Shown: positions 1 through 10,050, numbered from the stretch's first letter. The stretch is 64,000 bases of DNA from Sediminivirga luteola (GCF_014639315.1 NZ_BMFY01000011.1:62001-126000); one strand, 5' to 3'. A program made the numbers and translations. The notes: generated by a model from the sequence alone, not told the origin.

Positions 1-1076
1 AGTTCGGCACGCATCGACTGCTCGTGCCGGCTGCCCAGCGGATCCGGGCCGCTGCGGCTGCGCCAGGCTGTCAGCGGGTAGGCCGTGGCCCGGTGGCTGC
101 GCCGCAGATAGTCCGCGTGCACGGTCGAGGCGATGGCGGGAACTCCGGCCGCCTCGGTCATGGCCTCCACGAGCTGTCCCCGCTCCGCGGGCGAGCCCGC
201 CGCACCGGACGGTACAGGCGCGCCGAGTTCGTCCCGGATCCGCTCAGCCACCGAGCGGGCATCGGCCAGCAGGCGTTCCTGCGCGGCCTGACGGGTCTGC
301 AGCGTCGCAGCGAGCAGTTCGCGCAGCTCACCCACGCCCTCCCGGGTGATCGCGGAGGCACTGCGCAGCTGGGAGGCGGCCAGGCCGTCCTCGTCCAGGA
401 GCGTGCGCAGATGAGCCAGGCATGCGTCCCGCTCGGTCTCGTCCAGGGTGTCGATCTGGTTGAGCACCACCACCATGACCTCGGCGTGACCGGCGAGCGG
501 ACGCAGGTACCGCGCGTGCAGGGCGTGGTCGGCGTACTTCTGCGGGTCGACGACCCAGATGAGGACGTCGACGAGTTCGATCATCCGGTCCGACTCGATC
601 TTGTGCTCCACCTCGGTGGAGTCGTGATCGGGAAGATCGAGCAGGATCAGGCCGTGCAGCGCCCGCTGGTCGTCGGCGTCCAGCGCCGACTCCCGCCAGG
701 TGCGGTGCCGCTGTGGCACCTTAAGCCAGTCGAGGATCTCCTCCCCGCCGGAACCCCAGATGCAGGCGGTCGGCAGGGATGTGGTGGGACGTTTGGCTCC
801 GACCCGCGCGATCTCCAGTCCAGCCACGGCGTTGAACAGGGACGACTTGCCGGACCCGGTCGAGCCGGCGAAGGCCACGACGGTGTGGGACTCGCTGATG
901 CGACGGCGCGCGGACGCCTTGGCGAGCACGGCTTCTGCTTCGGCGCGTACCGGTGCCGAGAGCTTGTCCTCCCCGAGCCCGAGCGCTTCGCCGATGCCGT
1001 CCATGAGCCGGTCGAGCTCTCCGGCCCCCGTCTGCTGGGCGGCGGCGGTCTCGCGGTTGCTCTCCGCAGTGCTCAC
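1..1076 (-). CDS. Dynamin-like/YfjP-type GTPase, second of a pair (3' part cut by window edge)
   Basis: This is a P-loop GTPase whose C-terminal part lies beyond the left edge. The readable 358 codons show GSTGSGKS (about residues 71-78, G1), a DLPD (about 147-150, G3) and NQID (206-209, a G4 NKxD variant). I start it at the GTG at 1076 because that codon overlaps the stop of the upstream GTPase in a GTGA, a typical coupled pair. Tandem GTPases of this kind are known in Actinobacteria and resemble dynamin-like or ribosome-binding GTPases. The substrate and cellular role are not established, and membrane remodelling is only an inference from the family. Confidence 0.8.
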   Translation of the reverse strand, partial: MSTAESNRETAAAQQTGAGELDRLMDGIGEALGLGEDKLSAPVRAEAEAVLAKASARRRISESHTVVAFAGSTGSGKSSLFNAVAGLEIARVGAKRPTTSLPTACIWGSGGEEILDWLKVPQRHRTWRESALDADDQRALHGLILLDLPDHDSTEVEHKIESDRMIELVDVLIWVVDPQKYADHALHARYLRPLAGHAEVMVVVLNQIDTLDETERDACLAHLRTLLDEDGLAASQLRSASAITREGVGELRELLAATLQTRQAAQERLLADARSVAERIRDELGAPVPSGAAGSPAERGQLVEAMTEAAGVPAIASTVHADYLRRSHRATAYPLTAWRSRSGPDPLGSRHEQSMRAE

Positions 1077-2803
1077 AGTGTCTCCCTCACTCGCGTGGCG
1101 CTCCGCCGCAACTCGTGCGCGACCCCCTCGTTCGGGGCGATGTCCTCCAAGAGCGCGTGCAACGGGGTCAGGCTCGCCCTGACCGCCTGTCCCGCGACAC
1201 TGCGCAGGCGGTCCCGCAGCGCGCCGGCCAGCTCGGCACGCACCTGTCCGCCGAACAGCGAATCCAGGAGGCTCTCCGTCAGCGCGGCGGTACCGGCGAC
1301 GGGGCGAGCGGCGTCACCGCCGGCGGTCTCTCGAGCCGTACCGCTGAGGACTGCCAGCTGCAGCACCGCGGCCACGCCTTTGACGCCGAAGCTCATCACC
1401 CGCGTCTTGGCCCTCTGCTCCGCCTCCGTGACGAGGGTCTCCGCTGCCAGCGACCACTGCCGTGCCGCGGCTTCGGCCTCCTCGGTGGTGCTTTCGGGAA
1501 GCCTCGCGGCCCCCGGATGCTCGGTGAGCGCCGCCAGGCCGGCACCCCGGCGCTGCAGCGCGCCCAGGGCCTCGGCGTGCAGTTCCAAGACGGTCTCCTG
1601 GATCAGCACGGCGAGGTTCCGCCGGATGGCGCCGAGCAGCTGCTCGGCCGCATCGGAGTGACCCCTCGTCCGGGCCAGGCTCGGGGAGATCCCGCGGAAG
1701 AACTGTCCCGAGCCGATGAAGTCCTGCCAGCGGGCGAGCACTTCACCGTGCAGCACCCGCCCGTCCACGAGGGCCTGATCGAGGTCACGCTGCGCGCGGC
1801 CGCGGCTCGCGTCCACGGCGTCCTTCAAGTCCCGGTGCGCGGTCTCCTGCGCCGAGACGGCCGCGGAGAGTTCCTCCAGCCGTGCCGGCAGCGCGCTCAG
1901 CACGGACTGCAACGTCTTCCCGGCGATGCGCTCGCGCGCGTCCGGGCGGGCTCCGAGGCCGAAGAGCCAGGACCGCACCGGCTGTGCCAGCCCCTCCGGG
2001 AGCCTGCCGTCCTCGAGCTCGACCTCCGGGATGGTGAACAGGGACGCCGATCCGTGGCCGGCATCGGCCAGCAGCCCGGCCAGATGGGAACGTACTTCGC
2101 GGTTCGCCTGCGGCGGCACGCGGTCCAGGACGAGCGCGACCGCGGTACCGTGCTCACCCGCACGGCGCAGCAGTTCCCAGGGCGCCGCGTCGGCGTAACG
2201 GCTGGCGGTGGTGACGAACAGCCAGAAGTCCGCCGCCGCCAGGAGCGCATGCGCGCCGGCGCGGTTGTCCTCAGAAGCGGAATCGAGATCAGGGGCGTCG
2301 ACGATGGCTAGTCCGGCCGGCACCGCCTCATCCGGCACGACCCGCAGCTTGGGCGCCTCGGCCGCGGCGCCGCGGGACTCATCGCCCTCGGGGGCGAAAC
2401 CGCCGAGGATACGCCCGGAGCGGAACAGTTCCGCCTCGTCCGGATGGCATACCACGACCGGCACGGTCGTGGTCGGGCGCAGCACCCCGGCGGTGGAGAT
2501 CTCAGCGCCGAGCAGCGAGTTCAGCAGGGTGGACTTGCCTGCGCCGGTGGACCCGCCGATGACGACGAGCAGGGGCAGCGGGGTCCCTGAGACACGCGGC
2601 AACGCGTAATCCCGCAGCACCGCACCGAGGCTCTCCCGCGCGGAGAGGGCCTCCTCGGCGCCGTCGACCCGCAAAGGGAAGCGCGCCCGGCTGACGGCGG
2701 CGAGAGCGGCTTGGAGGGCCGGCCGCAGCGTCTCTGCCGCGGGTCCGGGCACCTGGGCTCCGCTCACCTGCACGGGCGCGGGTGAATTCTTGGTTTCGGT
2801 CAC
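1073..2803 (-). CDS. Dynamin-like GTPase, first of a pair
   Basis: A 576-residue GTPase with GGSTGAGKST at about residues 83-92 (G1) and DAPD at about 169-172 (G3). It is followed by a long Ala/Glu/Arg-rich helical region as in dynamin-family proteins. An in-frame start at 2989 would run about 90 bp into sigA. The GTG at 2803 is preferred because a GGAAAG ribosome-binding site sits just upstream and it leaves a clean 97-bp spacer after sigA. It overlaps the downstream GTPase by 4 nt, so the two products are probably made together and may act as a heteromeric pair, which is inferred. There is no transmembrane segment before the G domain. Confidence 0.82.
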   Translation of the reverse strand: MTETKNSPAPVQVSGAQVPGPAAETLRPALQAALAAVSRARFPLRVDGAEEALSARESLGAVLRDYALPRVSGTPLPLLVVIGGSTGAGKSTLLNSLLGAEISTAGVLRPTTTVPVVVCHPDEAELFRSGRILGGFAPEGDESRGAAAEAPKLRVVPDEAVPAGLAIVDAPDLDSASEDNRAGAHALLAAADFWLFVTTASRYADAAPWELLRRAGEHGTAVALVLDRVPPQANREVRSHLAGLLADAGHGSASLFTIPEVELEDGRLPEGLAQPVRSWLFGLGARPDARERIAGKTLQSVLSALPARLEELSAAVSAQETAHRDLKDAVDASRGRAQRDLDQALVDGRVLHGEVLARWQDFIGSGQFFRGISPSLARTRGHSDAAEQLLGAIRRNLAVLIQETVLELHAEALGALQRRGAGLAALTEHPGAARLPESTTEEAEAAARQWSLAAETLVTEAEQRAKTRVMSFGVKGVAAVLQLAVLSGTARETAGGDAARPVAGTAALTESLLDSLFGGQVRAELAGALRDRLRSVAGQAVRASLTPLHALLEDIAPNEGVAHELRRSATRVRETL

Positions 2804-2900
2804 ATGTACAGCTTTCCGCAGAACCGGCTCCCGCCGCCACCTGACGCGCCGGTTCAGCCCCGGGGGCGACGGGCGGCGGGGCGGCCGGGGCCGCAGATCG

Positions 2901-4283
2901 TCAGTCCAGGTAGTCGCGCAGCACCTGCGAGCGGCTCGGGTGCCGCAGCTTGGCCATCGTCTTGGACTCGATCTGCCGGATGCGCTCACGCGTCACGCCG
3001 TAGACCTTGCCGATCTCGTCGAGGGTCTTGGGCTGGCCGTCGTTGAGGCCGAACCGCATGGAGACCACACCGGCCTCCCGCTCGGAAAGCGTGTCGAGCA
3101 CCGAGTGCAGCTGCTCCTGCAGCAGCGTGAAGCTCACCGAATCAGCCGGGACGACCGCCTCGGAGTCCTCGATGAGGTCGCCGAATTCGCTGTCGCCGTC
3201 CTCACCCAGCGGCGTGTGCAGAGAGATCGGCTCGCGGCCGTACTTCTGCACCTCGATGACCTTCTCGGGGGTCATATCGAGTTCCTTGGCCAGTTCCTCC
3301 GGGGTGGGCTCGCGGCCCAGGTCCTGGAGCATCTGACGCTGCACGCGGGCCAGCTTGTTGATGACCTCGACCATGTGCACCGGAATACGGATGGTCCTGG
3401 CCTGGTCTGCCATGGCGCGCGTGATCGCCTGGCGGATCCACCAGGTCGCGTAGGTGGAGAACTTGAAGCCCTTGGTGTAGTCGAACTTCTCCACGGCGCG
3501 GATGAGACCCATGTTCCCTTCCTGGATCAGATCCAGGAAGAGCATGCCGCGGCCGGTGTAGCGCTTGGCCAGGGACACCACGAGCCGTAGGTTCGCCTCC
3601 AGCAAGTGGTTCTTGGCGCGGCGGCCGTCCAGCACGATCCACTTGTACTCGCGCGCCAGCTTGGGGTCGAGGTCGCCCTGGGCGAGGAGGTACTCGGCGT
3701 ACATGCCCGCTTCGATCCGCTTGGCCAGCTCGACTTCCTCGGCGGCGTTCAGCAGCGCCACCTTGCCGATCTGCTTCAGGTAGTCCTTGACCGGGTCGGC
3801 CGTGGCGCCGGCGGACACGACCTGCTGGGCGGGCGCGTCGTCCTCATCGGCGTCGGAGTAGACGAAACCGCCGGTCGCGGCAGCGATCTCCTTGTCCTCG
3901 GCCTTCGCCTCATCGGACTCCTCGGCCGCGTCCAGCTCTTCCTCCGCGGTGTCCTCGACGACGTCGGGGGTCTCCAGGAGCTCTTCGACGTCGGTCTCCT
4001 GCTTGGTCTTCTTGGCTCCCGCCCGCTTGCCGGGCTTAGCCGTACTCTTGGCGGTCTTGGCCGACCGGGTGGTCTTCTTCGCCGGCGCCGCAGCGGTCCC
4101 GGTGTCCTCGGCGGGCTGGCTCTTCTTGGCCGAAGCGGTCTTCGTGCCGGTCTTCGCCTCCGTCTTCTTCGCCGGGGCTCGCTTGCTGGTCTTCTCGCCG
4201 GAGCCGGCGGTCTTGGTGGCGGTCGTGCGGGCAGTGGCCGCGCTCGTCTCAGTCACGGCGGTATCCTTCTGGGACGTCGGCAC
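2901..4283 (-). CDS. sigA: Primary RNA polymerase sigma factor SigA/RpoD (HrdB-type)
   Basis: The housekeeping sigma-70 factor that recruits RNA polymerase to vegetative promoters. The 460-residue product has a long Lys/Ala-rich N-terminus (about 1-110) and an acidic stretch. Region 1.2 starts near residue 162 ([11 protein letters not shown]). Region 2 includes the -10-reading segment [16 protein letters not shown], and region 4 lies at the C-terminus ([13 protein letters not shown], ending RDYLD). The start is the GTG at 4283, with GAAAGG seven bases upstream; the TTG and ATG codons farther upstream lack such a site. The Lys-rich extension is normal for actinobacterial SigA. The gene lies between DUF4192 and the GTPase pair, all on the minus strand. 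Confidence 0.97.
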   Translation of the reverse strand: MPTSQKDTAVTETSAATARTTATKTAGSGEKTSKRAPAKKTEAKTGTKTASAKKSQPAEDTGTAAAPAKKTTRSAKTAKSTAKPGKRAGAKKTKQETDVEELLETPDVVEDTAEEELDAAEESDEAKAEDKEIAAATGGFVYSDADEDDAPAQQVVSAGATADPVKDYLKQIGKVALLNAAEEVELAKRIEAGMYAEYLLAQGDLDPKLAREYKWIVLDGRRAKNHLLEANLRLVVSLAKRYTGRGMLFLDLIQEGNMGLIRAVEKFDYTKGFKFSTYATWWIRQAITRAMADQARTIRIPVHMVEVINKLARVQRQMLQDLGREPTPEELAKELDMTPEKVIEVQKYGREPISLHTPLGEDGDSEFGDLIEDSEAVVPADSVSFTLLQEQLHSVLDTLSEREAGVVSMRFGLNDGQPKTLDEIGKVYGVTRERIRQIESKTMAKLRHPSRSQVLRDYLD

Positions 4284-4454
4284 TAGCAAACCTTTCGACA
4301 GCGGGGGACCCGAGCGATTCTCAGGCGACATCACTAAGACCCATGTCAAGTCCTCGCGCACTCGAAGCATGGGGTCTCGACCGGGTCAACGCTCCATTGT
4401 GCCACGAGTATTCCAACAGGCCCCAATTTCCCGAAAGCGCTGTTGACTCCGGGT

Positions 4455-5651
4455 TCACGCGCGGCCCGTTGCCTGGAGGCCGACCCATCTGGGCGTCGCG
4501 CCGCCGCGCACCAGATCCAGGATCAGCGCGCCGAGCTTCTGGCGCGGCTGATCCTCCAGGGCTCGCTGGGCGTAATGCTCCGCCTTAGAGCTGTGCATGG
4601 CCGCCCAGCTGAGCCAGGCCATCATGGCCAGCGGGCGCGCCCGGTCGGGTGAGTCCTCCAGCGCGGCCCAGAACGCCAGGTACCGCACTCCCCTGCCGAT
4701 CTCCTCCGCGACGGGGCGCGTGCGTCCCAGCCCTGGCAGCTGCGCCGCGACCGCCCGGCCGGTGGGGTGCGGCACCAGCCTGGGCTGTGGCATCGTCCGC
4801 AGCGTGGAATGCCAGCTGCGCAGGTCGCGCCGCGACGCCAGGCAGACGCAGATCAGATCCCGCATGCTCGGCCGCCAGGACTCCACCGCGACAGCGGCGA
4901 GGGCATCGACGTCCACGGCCCCCGAGCGCAGCAGCGCCTCGTGCGAGTCCAGCCGCTCGGCCTCGAAGAGCCGCTGCGCGCCGGGCATCCACAGCAGCAT
5001 CGCCTCCGCGCGGGCCCGGTCGCGGTCCTCGCTGCGCAGGCCCCGCCATTCCTCCTTCGCGGCGGAGAAACGCTCCCGGTCTACCACCGCGACGACCGGC
5101 AGGGCACAGGCCTGCGCCAGATCGGCGGCCGGGGCGGATCCCTCGTAGACCAGCCGAGTGGCCAGCGGCCCGGACTCGATGCGATCCAGCGGGTGCACCT
5201 CGCCCGCCGCCCGGCCGGTGAGCGCGCCGCAATACCGCGCACCGACCCCGAACACCGCCAGGACGGCGCGGTCCTCGGCCTGGAAGGCCGCCTGGAGCAG
5301 AGCCGCTGCCTGCCGGTAGCGCCGCCGGAGCGGATGCGACTGGCCCTCCGCGGCCGTCAGCGCCTGATCGAAGGCCTCGTCGTAGAAGCACAGCACAGCC
5401 GCATCGCCCCAGCCGCCCGCCTCGACGGTCCGCACCAGGGCGCGGGCCGCCTCAGCGGTGAGCCTGCCGGCGGCGGCCGTGCCGAAGTCGGCGCGGACGG
5501 TCAGGCCGAGCCGGTGGCGGCCCTGCGGGGTCCGGGAAAGGCAGACCACCACGAGGGAGTCGCGCGGATGCAGGCCGAGCTGGTGCGGCACCGCGCCGAT
5601 GATGTCCAGCGGTCCGCCGGTGAGGACCAGGGGTTCTGTCGTCTCGCTCAT
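4455..5651 (-). CDS. DUF4192 domain protein
   Basis: About 398 residues of the actinobacterial DUF4192 family, recognised from the N-terminal GGPLDIIGAVPHQLG and the following HPRDSLVVVCL. It lies upstream of sigA, a frequent neighbour in Micrococcales. No enzymatic motif or membrane segment is evident and its function is unknown. Two starts are possible: ATG 5651, which begins at the conserved MSETTEP, and ATG 5678 nine codons earlier. Neither has a convincing ribosome-binding site, so the start is uncertain. Confidence 0.8.
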   Translation of the reverse strand: MSETTEPLVLTGGPLDIIGAVPHQLGLHPRDSLVVVCLSRTPQGRHRLGLTVRADFGTAAAGRLTAEAARALVRTVEAGGWGDAAVLCFYDEAFDQALTAAEGQSHPLRRRYRQAAALLQAAFQAEDRAVLAVFGVGARYCGALTGRAAGEVHPLDRIESGPLATRLVYEGSAPAADLAQACALPVVAVVDRERFSAAKEEWRGLRSEDRDRARAEAMLLWMPGAQRLFEAERLDSHEALLRSGAVDVDALAAVAVESWRPSMRDLICVCLASRRDLRSWHSTLRTMPQPRLVPHPTGRAVAAQLPGLGRTRPVAEEIGRGVRYLAFWAALEDSPDRARPLAMMAWLSWAAMHSSKAEHYAQRALEDQPRQKLGALILDLVRGGATPRWVGLQATGRA

Positions 5652-5777
5652 GCCGCCAGCCGATCGCGTGACGGTCATTCCGGTCCACCGGCCCGCGTAG
5701 GCTGTGGATGGCGCACGGCCCGCCGTGGCGCCTGTGACCTCGCATCCTCACGACGTCTGAGCCCCTTAAGGAGGACC

Positions 5778-6578
5778 ATGGGACGCCGCCGCCCCGGCGC
5801 GGAGCCCGCCGCGGAGATCCCCGTCGACACCGGCACCGCGCGCATCGAGGCGGACCCGGCCGAACCCGGCCTGCTCACCCTGTATGTCAACGGGGTGCCG
5901 TCCTCCCAGGTGGCCCTCGGCGATCCCGCCCGGCTGGAGTTCGAGTACATGGACTGGATGGCACGGATCATCGATGCCGTGCTTCCCGCCGGCCCCCTGC
6001 GCGCGCTCCATCTGGGCGCCGGCGGTTGCTCGATGCCCCGTCATCTCGAAGCGGTGCGGCCCGGCTCCCGCCAGATCGGGGTGGACCTCGACGCGGCGCT
6101 GCTGCGGCTCGTCCGCGAACGTTTCGACCTGCCGCGGGCCCCGCTGCTGAGACTCCGCGCCGGTGACGCCGCGGCGGAGCTGGCCGGGTTCCCGGAGGGA
6201 CGTTTCGATCTGATCATCCGGGACGTGTTCTATCACGACCGCACGCCGGAGCCGCTGCGCGGCGAGACGTTCTACGCCCAGGCCGCGCGCGTGCTGGCCC
6301 CCGGCGGGCTGCTGCTGGCCAATATCGGCGATGCTCCCCCGCATGACGCCAGCCGGGAGGAGCTGCGCCTGGCCGCGGGCGTCTTCGAGCACTGCGGTCT
6401 GGCGGCCGATCCCGGGCAGCTGCGCGGACGTAGGCGCGGCAACCTCGTCCTGGCCGCCTCCCGCGCATCTGGCGACGGGCCCGACTGGTTCGCCGTCGCC
6501 CGCGCGCTGCGCGGCGGCCCGGCGCAGGCACGGCTGTTGGCCGGACACGACGACTCCCTGCGCCGTTTCGTCTCCTGA
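5778..6578 (+). CDS. Spermidine/spermine synthase-like methyltransferase-fold protein
   Basis: A 266-residue protein with a Rossmann methyltransferase fold related to polyamine aminopropyltransferases. It shows the nucleotide-binding loop LHLGAGGCSMPRHL, an acidic beta-2 end (IGVDLD) and a DLIIRDVFYHD segment at the place of the spermidine synthase gatekeeper region. The start ATG has a perfect AAGGAGG at 5768-5774. Many actinobacterial members lack proven aminopropyltransferase activity, so polyamine synthesis is not claimed. It runs divergently from DUF4192 and just ahead of helD, with 235 bp between. Confidence 0.7.
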   Translation: MGRRRPGAEPAAEIPVDTGTARIEADPAEPGLLTLYVNGVPSSQVALGDPARLEFEYMDWMARIIDAVLPAGPLRALHLGAGGCSMPRHLEAVRPGSRQIGVDLDAALLRLVRERFDLPRAPLLRLRAGDAAAELAGFPEGRFDLIIRDVFYHDRTPEPLRGETFYAQAARVLAPGGLLLANIGDAPPHDASREELRLAAGVFEHCGLAADPGQLRGRRRGNLVLAASRASGDGPDWFAVARALRGGPAQARLLAGHDDSLRRFVS

Positions 6579-6813
6579 GACATGCCCGGCACCCGCCCCG
6601 TCCTGCTCGCCGGTGGCCCGCTGGTGACCCTGTGACGACCCGGCGCTGGTCTGGCCGCCCGAGTGAGCCAGAGGGCTTACGCCCCTGCGTTCGCGGGCAG
6701 GCCGGGAGGCACCCAGGCAGTGAATGCGCATGAGGGGGCATAATGGAAGGCCGGTAAAACGAGGCTTGCATCCTGAAGGCCCCGTCGGTGATCCCCCTCA
6801 AGGAAAGGTCCAC

Positions 6814-9078
6814 GTGAGCGAGCAACTCGACGAGATCGGCCGCGAGCAGGCCACCCTCGATCGCCTGTACGGCCGTCTGGACGGCCTGCGTGCCGAGGCC
6901 CGCGCCCAGCTCTCCCGGATGCGGCTGGCACGGGTGGGCGGCCACCATCAGAACCGTTCCGAGCGCGACGCGTTCGCGCAGCTCTACGAGGACCAGCTGG
7001 CCCGGCTGGAAAGCGCCGAGGAGAACCTGTGCTTCGGCCGTCTCGACCTGGACGACTCCCCCGAGCCGGTGTACATCGGGCGCATCGGCCTCTCCGACGA
7101 ACACCGGCAGCAGCTGCTGATGGACTGGCGTGCTCCCGCCTCCGAGCCGTTCTATCAGGCCACCCCGGCCAGTCCGGGGAATGTGGTGCGTCGCCGGCAT
7201 CTGACCACGAGACAGCGCCGCGTCACCGCTCTTGAAGACGATGTCCTCAACCTGGAGAACCTCAGCGAGGAACAGCGCGCGCGCCTCAGCGGCGAGGGTG
7301 CGCTGATGGCGGCTCTGCAAGAGCGCCGCACCGGCCGGATGGGCGATATCGTCGCCACCATCCAGGCCGAGCAGGACCGCATCATCAGGCTCCCGCGCGA
7401 GGGCACCGTCGTCGTCCAGGGCGGGCCGGGCACCGGCAAGACCGCCGTGGCGCTGCACCGCGCCGCGTACCTGCTGTTTCGCCACCGGGAGCAGATCGCC
7501 AAGTCCGGCGTGCTCCTGATCGGCCCCTCCCTGGTGTTCCTGCGCTACATCGAGAAGGTGCTGCCCTCACTCGGCGAGACCGGCGCGGTGCCGATGACGC
7601 CCGGCCAGCTCTACCCTGGCATCGACGCCACCGTCCGGGACGAGCCCGCCGCGGCGGCGCTGAAGGGCGATCTGGCCATGGTGCGGGTGCTGCGGCGCGC
7701 AGTGGAGCTGCGCCAGCGCGTGCCGGAGGAGACGCAGGTCCTGCACGTGCATCAGCAGGACCTCGCGCTCACGCCCGGGATGGTCCGGCAGGCCCGGGAA
7801 CGCGCCCGGCGCAGCGGCGAACCCCACAACGCCGCCCGGGTCGGCTTCGTCAAGACCCTGCTGAAACAGCTCGGGCAGCAGCTGGCGGAACGTCTGGGCA
7901 CCACCGATCCGGCCGAACTGCCGGGTCTGATCGACGATGTCCGCCGGTCCCGCGATGCGCGGGTCGCGCTGAACCTGGCGTGGATGCCGCTCACCCCCCA
8001 GGGACTGCTGCGCGACCTCTGGTCCAAGCCGCATCGCCTGGCCGAGGCCGCAGCGGGCATCCTGCACGCGGATCTGTCGCCCCTGGAACGGCCCAAGGAC
8101 GCGGCCTGGACGGTCGAGGACGTGCCCTTGCTGGACGAACTCGCGGAGCTGCTCGGAGAGGGGCCGGAGCAGAGCGGCCGCAGCGCCGTCAGCAGCGAGG
8201 AGCGCGAGTACGCCGCGCACGTGGCGGAGATGACCGGCGTGAGCGAGTACGTCGATGCCGATCAGCTGGCCGCCCGCTGGGCGGCCGAGGGCCCGTCGAC
8301 GAGCCTGGCCGAGCGCGCGGCGGAGGACAGGGAGTGGACGTACGGGCACATGATCGTCGACGAGGCGCAGGACCTCTCCCCCATGCAGCTGCGCGCCCTG
8401 TACCGGCGGGTGCCGAGCAAATCGGCCACGCTGGTCGGGGATCTCGCCCAGACCTCCCGCGCGAACGGGGCACGCAACTGGGCGGACATCCTCCGCCCCC
8501 ACCTGGGCAACCGGTTCGAGGCGCACGAGCTCACCGTCTCCTATCGCACGCCCGCGCAGATCATGGAGCTGGCCAACCGGCTGCTGACCGCCCATTTCCC
8601 CGAGCTGTCCGTGCCCCGCGGCGTCCGGGAGGGCGATTGGGCACCACAGTTCCGGCGGGTCCCGGACACCGCCGCGGCGCTGTCCGAGGTGCCGGCGGCC
8701 GCGGCGGCGGAACTCGATCTGCTGCCCGGCGGGCGGCTGGCGGTGATCGCCGACGGCTCCCTCGCCGATGAGGTGCTTCAGCGGTTGCGCGCGGATGATG
8801 CGACCGGCGGCCGGACCGCCGGAGTGCGCGGCAGCATCGACGCGGAGATCGCCGTGCTCACGCCGGTGGAAGCCAAGGGGCTGGAGTTCGACTCGGTGAT
8901 CGTCGTCGAGCCCCGCCGCATCGCGCCGTCCGCCGCGTCCGGCACCGCCGGCGGGAATGGCGGGAGGCCTTCCGGGGCCACCGGCATCGGGGATCTGTAC
9001 GTCGCCCTGACCCGGCCCACCCAGCGGCTGGTGATCCTAGGCTCCGGCGGCTCCGCCATCGACGAGTTCACCGGCTGA
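6814..9078 (+). CDS. helD: HelD-type RNA polymerase-recycling helicase (UvrD/Rep superfamily)
   Basis: A 754-residue superfamily 1 helicase-like ATPase. It starts with a coiled N-terminal arm, has Walker A GGPGTGKTAVALHRAAYLL, a DEAQDL motif II (MIVDEAQDL), GDLAQ (motif III) and a C-terminal YVALTRPTQRL (motif VI). HelD proteins insert into RNA polymerase channels and release stalled polymerase from nucleic acid. Some actinobacterial homologues (HelR) give rifamycin tolerance. The start GTG 6814 is preceded by AGGAAAGG. A CATAAT at 6739-6744 could be its -10 element. Only 3 bp separate it from the downstream membrane protease, suggesting an operon. Confidence 0.88.
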   Translation: MSEQLDEIGREQATLDRLYGRLDGLRAEARAQLSRMRLARVGGHHQNRSERDAFAQLYEDQLARLESAEENLCFGRLDLDDSPEPVYIGRIGLSDEHRQQLLMDWRAPASEPFYQATPASPGNVVRRRHLTTRQRRVTALEDDVLNLENLSEEQRARLSGEGALMAALQERRTGRMGDIVATIQAEQDRIIRLPREGTVVVQGGPGTGKTAVALHRAAYLLFRHREQIAKSGVLLIGPSLVFLRYIEKVLPSLGETGAVPMTPGQLYPGIDATVRDEPAAAALKGDLAMVRVLRRAVELRQRVPEETQVLHVHQQDLALTPGMVRQARERARRSGEPHNAARVGFVKTLLKQLGQQLAERLGTTDPAELPGLIDDVRRSRDARVALNLAWMPLTPQGLLRDLWSKPHRLAEAAAGILHADLSPLERPKDAAWTVEDVPLLDELAELLGEGPEQSGRSAVSSEEREYAAHVAEMTGVSEYVDADQLAARWAAEGPSTSLAERAAEDREWTYGHMIVDEAQDLSPMQLRALYRRVPSKSATLVGDLAQTSRANGARNWADILRPHLGNRFEAHELTVSYRTPAQIMELANRLLTAHFPELSVPRGVREGDWAPQFRRVPDTAAALSEVPAAAAAELDLLPGGRLAVIADGSLADEVLQRLRADDATGGRTAGVRGSIDAEIAVLTPVEAKGLEFDSVIVVEPRRIAPSAASGTAGGNGGRPSGATGIGDLYVALTRPTQRLVILGSGGSAIDEFTG

Positions 9079-9081
9079 TCC

Positions 9082-9882
9082 GTGCTGCTCCCCGCGATCG
9101 CCGCGCCAGGGGCCGGGAACGCGCTCCCCGCGCTGCTCAGCGGGTTCGACGGGCTGGGCCGGCTCGGCCTGCCAGAAAGGTTCGAGCGTGCCGGCCTGGA
9201 CGCGCTGGAGCCCGAGCGGCTGGTCCTGCTGCTGGCCGGCGGGCTCGCCCTTGGCCTGCTGGCGCTGACCGTGCCTCGGCTGTGGCTGCTGCTGCGCATT
9301 GGGGTGACGGTCGTGCACGAGCTCGGCCACGCCGTCGCGGGGATCCTGGCCGGGCGCCGGCTGCTGGGCATCCGGGTGTCCTGGGACATGTCGGGCGAGA
9401 CCGTCACCACGGGCAAGCCCCGCGGGATCGGTCTGATCCTCACCACGCTGGCCGGGTACCCGGTGCCGCCGGTGATCGGCGCGGTGTTCCTGTGGGCTGC
9501 GGCCGCCGGATGGGCGCAGGCCGCGTTGTTCGCCGGCGCCGTGCTGCTGGTCCTGCTTCTGGTGATGGTGCGCTCGCTGCTCACCGCCGCGGCGTTCCTG
9601 GCCGTGATCGCCTTCCAGGGGTTCGTCTGGTGGCTGGACGAGCCGCTGGTGTCAACGGCCGTCGCGATCGGCATCGGCGTCCTGCTGCTGGCCGGGGGCC
9701 TGCGCGCCATCGGCGGCCTGATGTCGTCCCATGCGCGGGGCCGGGCGGAACGCTCGGACGCCGCGGCGCTGGCCCGCCTGACCCACGTGCCGGCAGCGCT
9801 GTGGCTGGGGCTGTTCGCGCTCATCGGCGCGGCATCCGCCCTGCTGCCGGCCTGGTCCTGGGCACGCCTCCTGGGTCTGTAA
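9082..9882 (+). CDS. M50B-type membrane zinc metalloprotease family protein
   Basis: A 266-residue polytopic membrane protein with HELGH at residues 79-83, the zinc-binding HExxH motif of M50 peptidases, followed by hydrophobic segments to the C-terminus. M50B proteins are intramembrane or membrane-associated proteases. This short type without a PDZ domain is common in Actinobacteria and its substrate is unknown. It starts with GTG three bases after the helD stop, so it is probably co-transcribed. It is convergent with nrdR. Confidence 0.75.
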   Translation: MLLPAIAAPGAGNALPALLSGFDGLGRLGLPERFERAGLDALEPERLVLLLAGGLALGLLALTVPRLWLLLRIGVTVVHELGHAVAGILAGRRLLGIRVSWDMSGETVTTGKPRGIGLILTTLAGYPVPPVIGAVFLWAAAAGWAQAALFAGAVLLVLLLVMVRSLLTAAAFLAVIAFQGFVWWLDEPLVSTAVAIGIGVLLLAGGLRAIGGLMSSHARGRAERSDAAALARLTHVPAALWLGLFALIGAASALLPAWSWARLLGL

Positions 9883-10010
9883 CCCCGAATTCGGAACAGT
9901 CGCCGGTAAATGGCAGAAACGGACAGGTTGATCGTGAATTCACGGGCAACCTGTGGGTTAAAGGCCAACCCGGCAATTCACTCCGGGTTTCCGTGCGGGG
10001 GCAAAAGAAG

Positions 10011-10050
10011 CCGCCGGCGGCGATCGGCTTCCCCTCCGATGCCGCCGGCG
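10011..10050 (-). terminator. Rho-independent terminator after nrdR
   Basis: A strong GC hairpin pairs 10011-10027 with 10036-10050 (CCGCCGGCGGC plus ATCGG, one-base bulge, 8-base loop). On the minus strand it is followed by CTTCTTTTG, a short T-rich tract. It lies about 100 nt beyond the nrdR stop and closes the long minus-strand block. It may also stop readthrough from the convergent helD/M50 operon. Confidence 0.7.

Noticed and set aside
24-1661. Long plus-strand frame of 545 codons over the GTPase genes
   Set aside because: Antisense shadow typical of high-GC DNA; the minus strand carries the P-loop GTPases with start and stop overlap.
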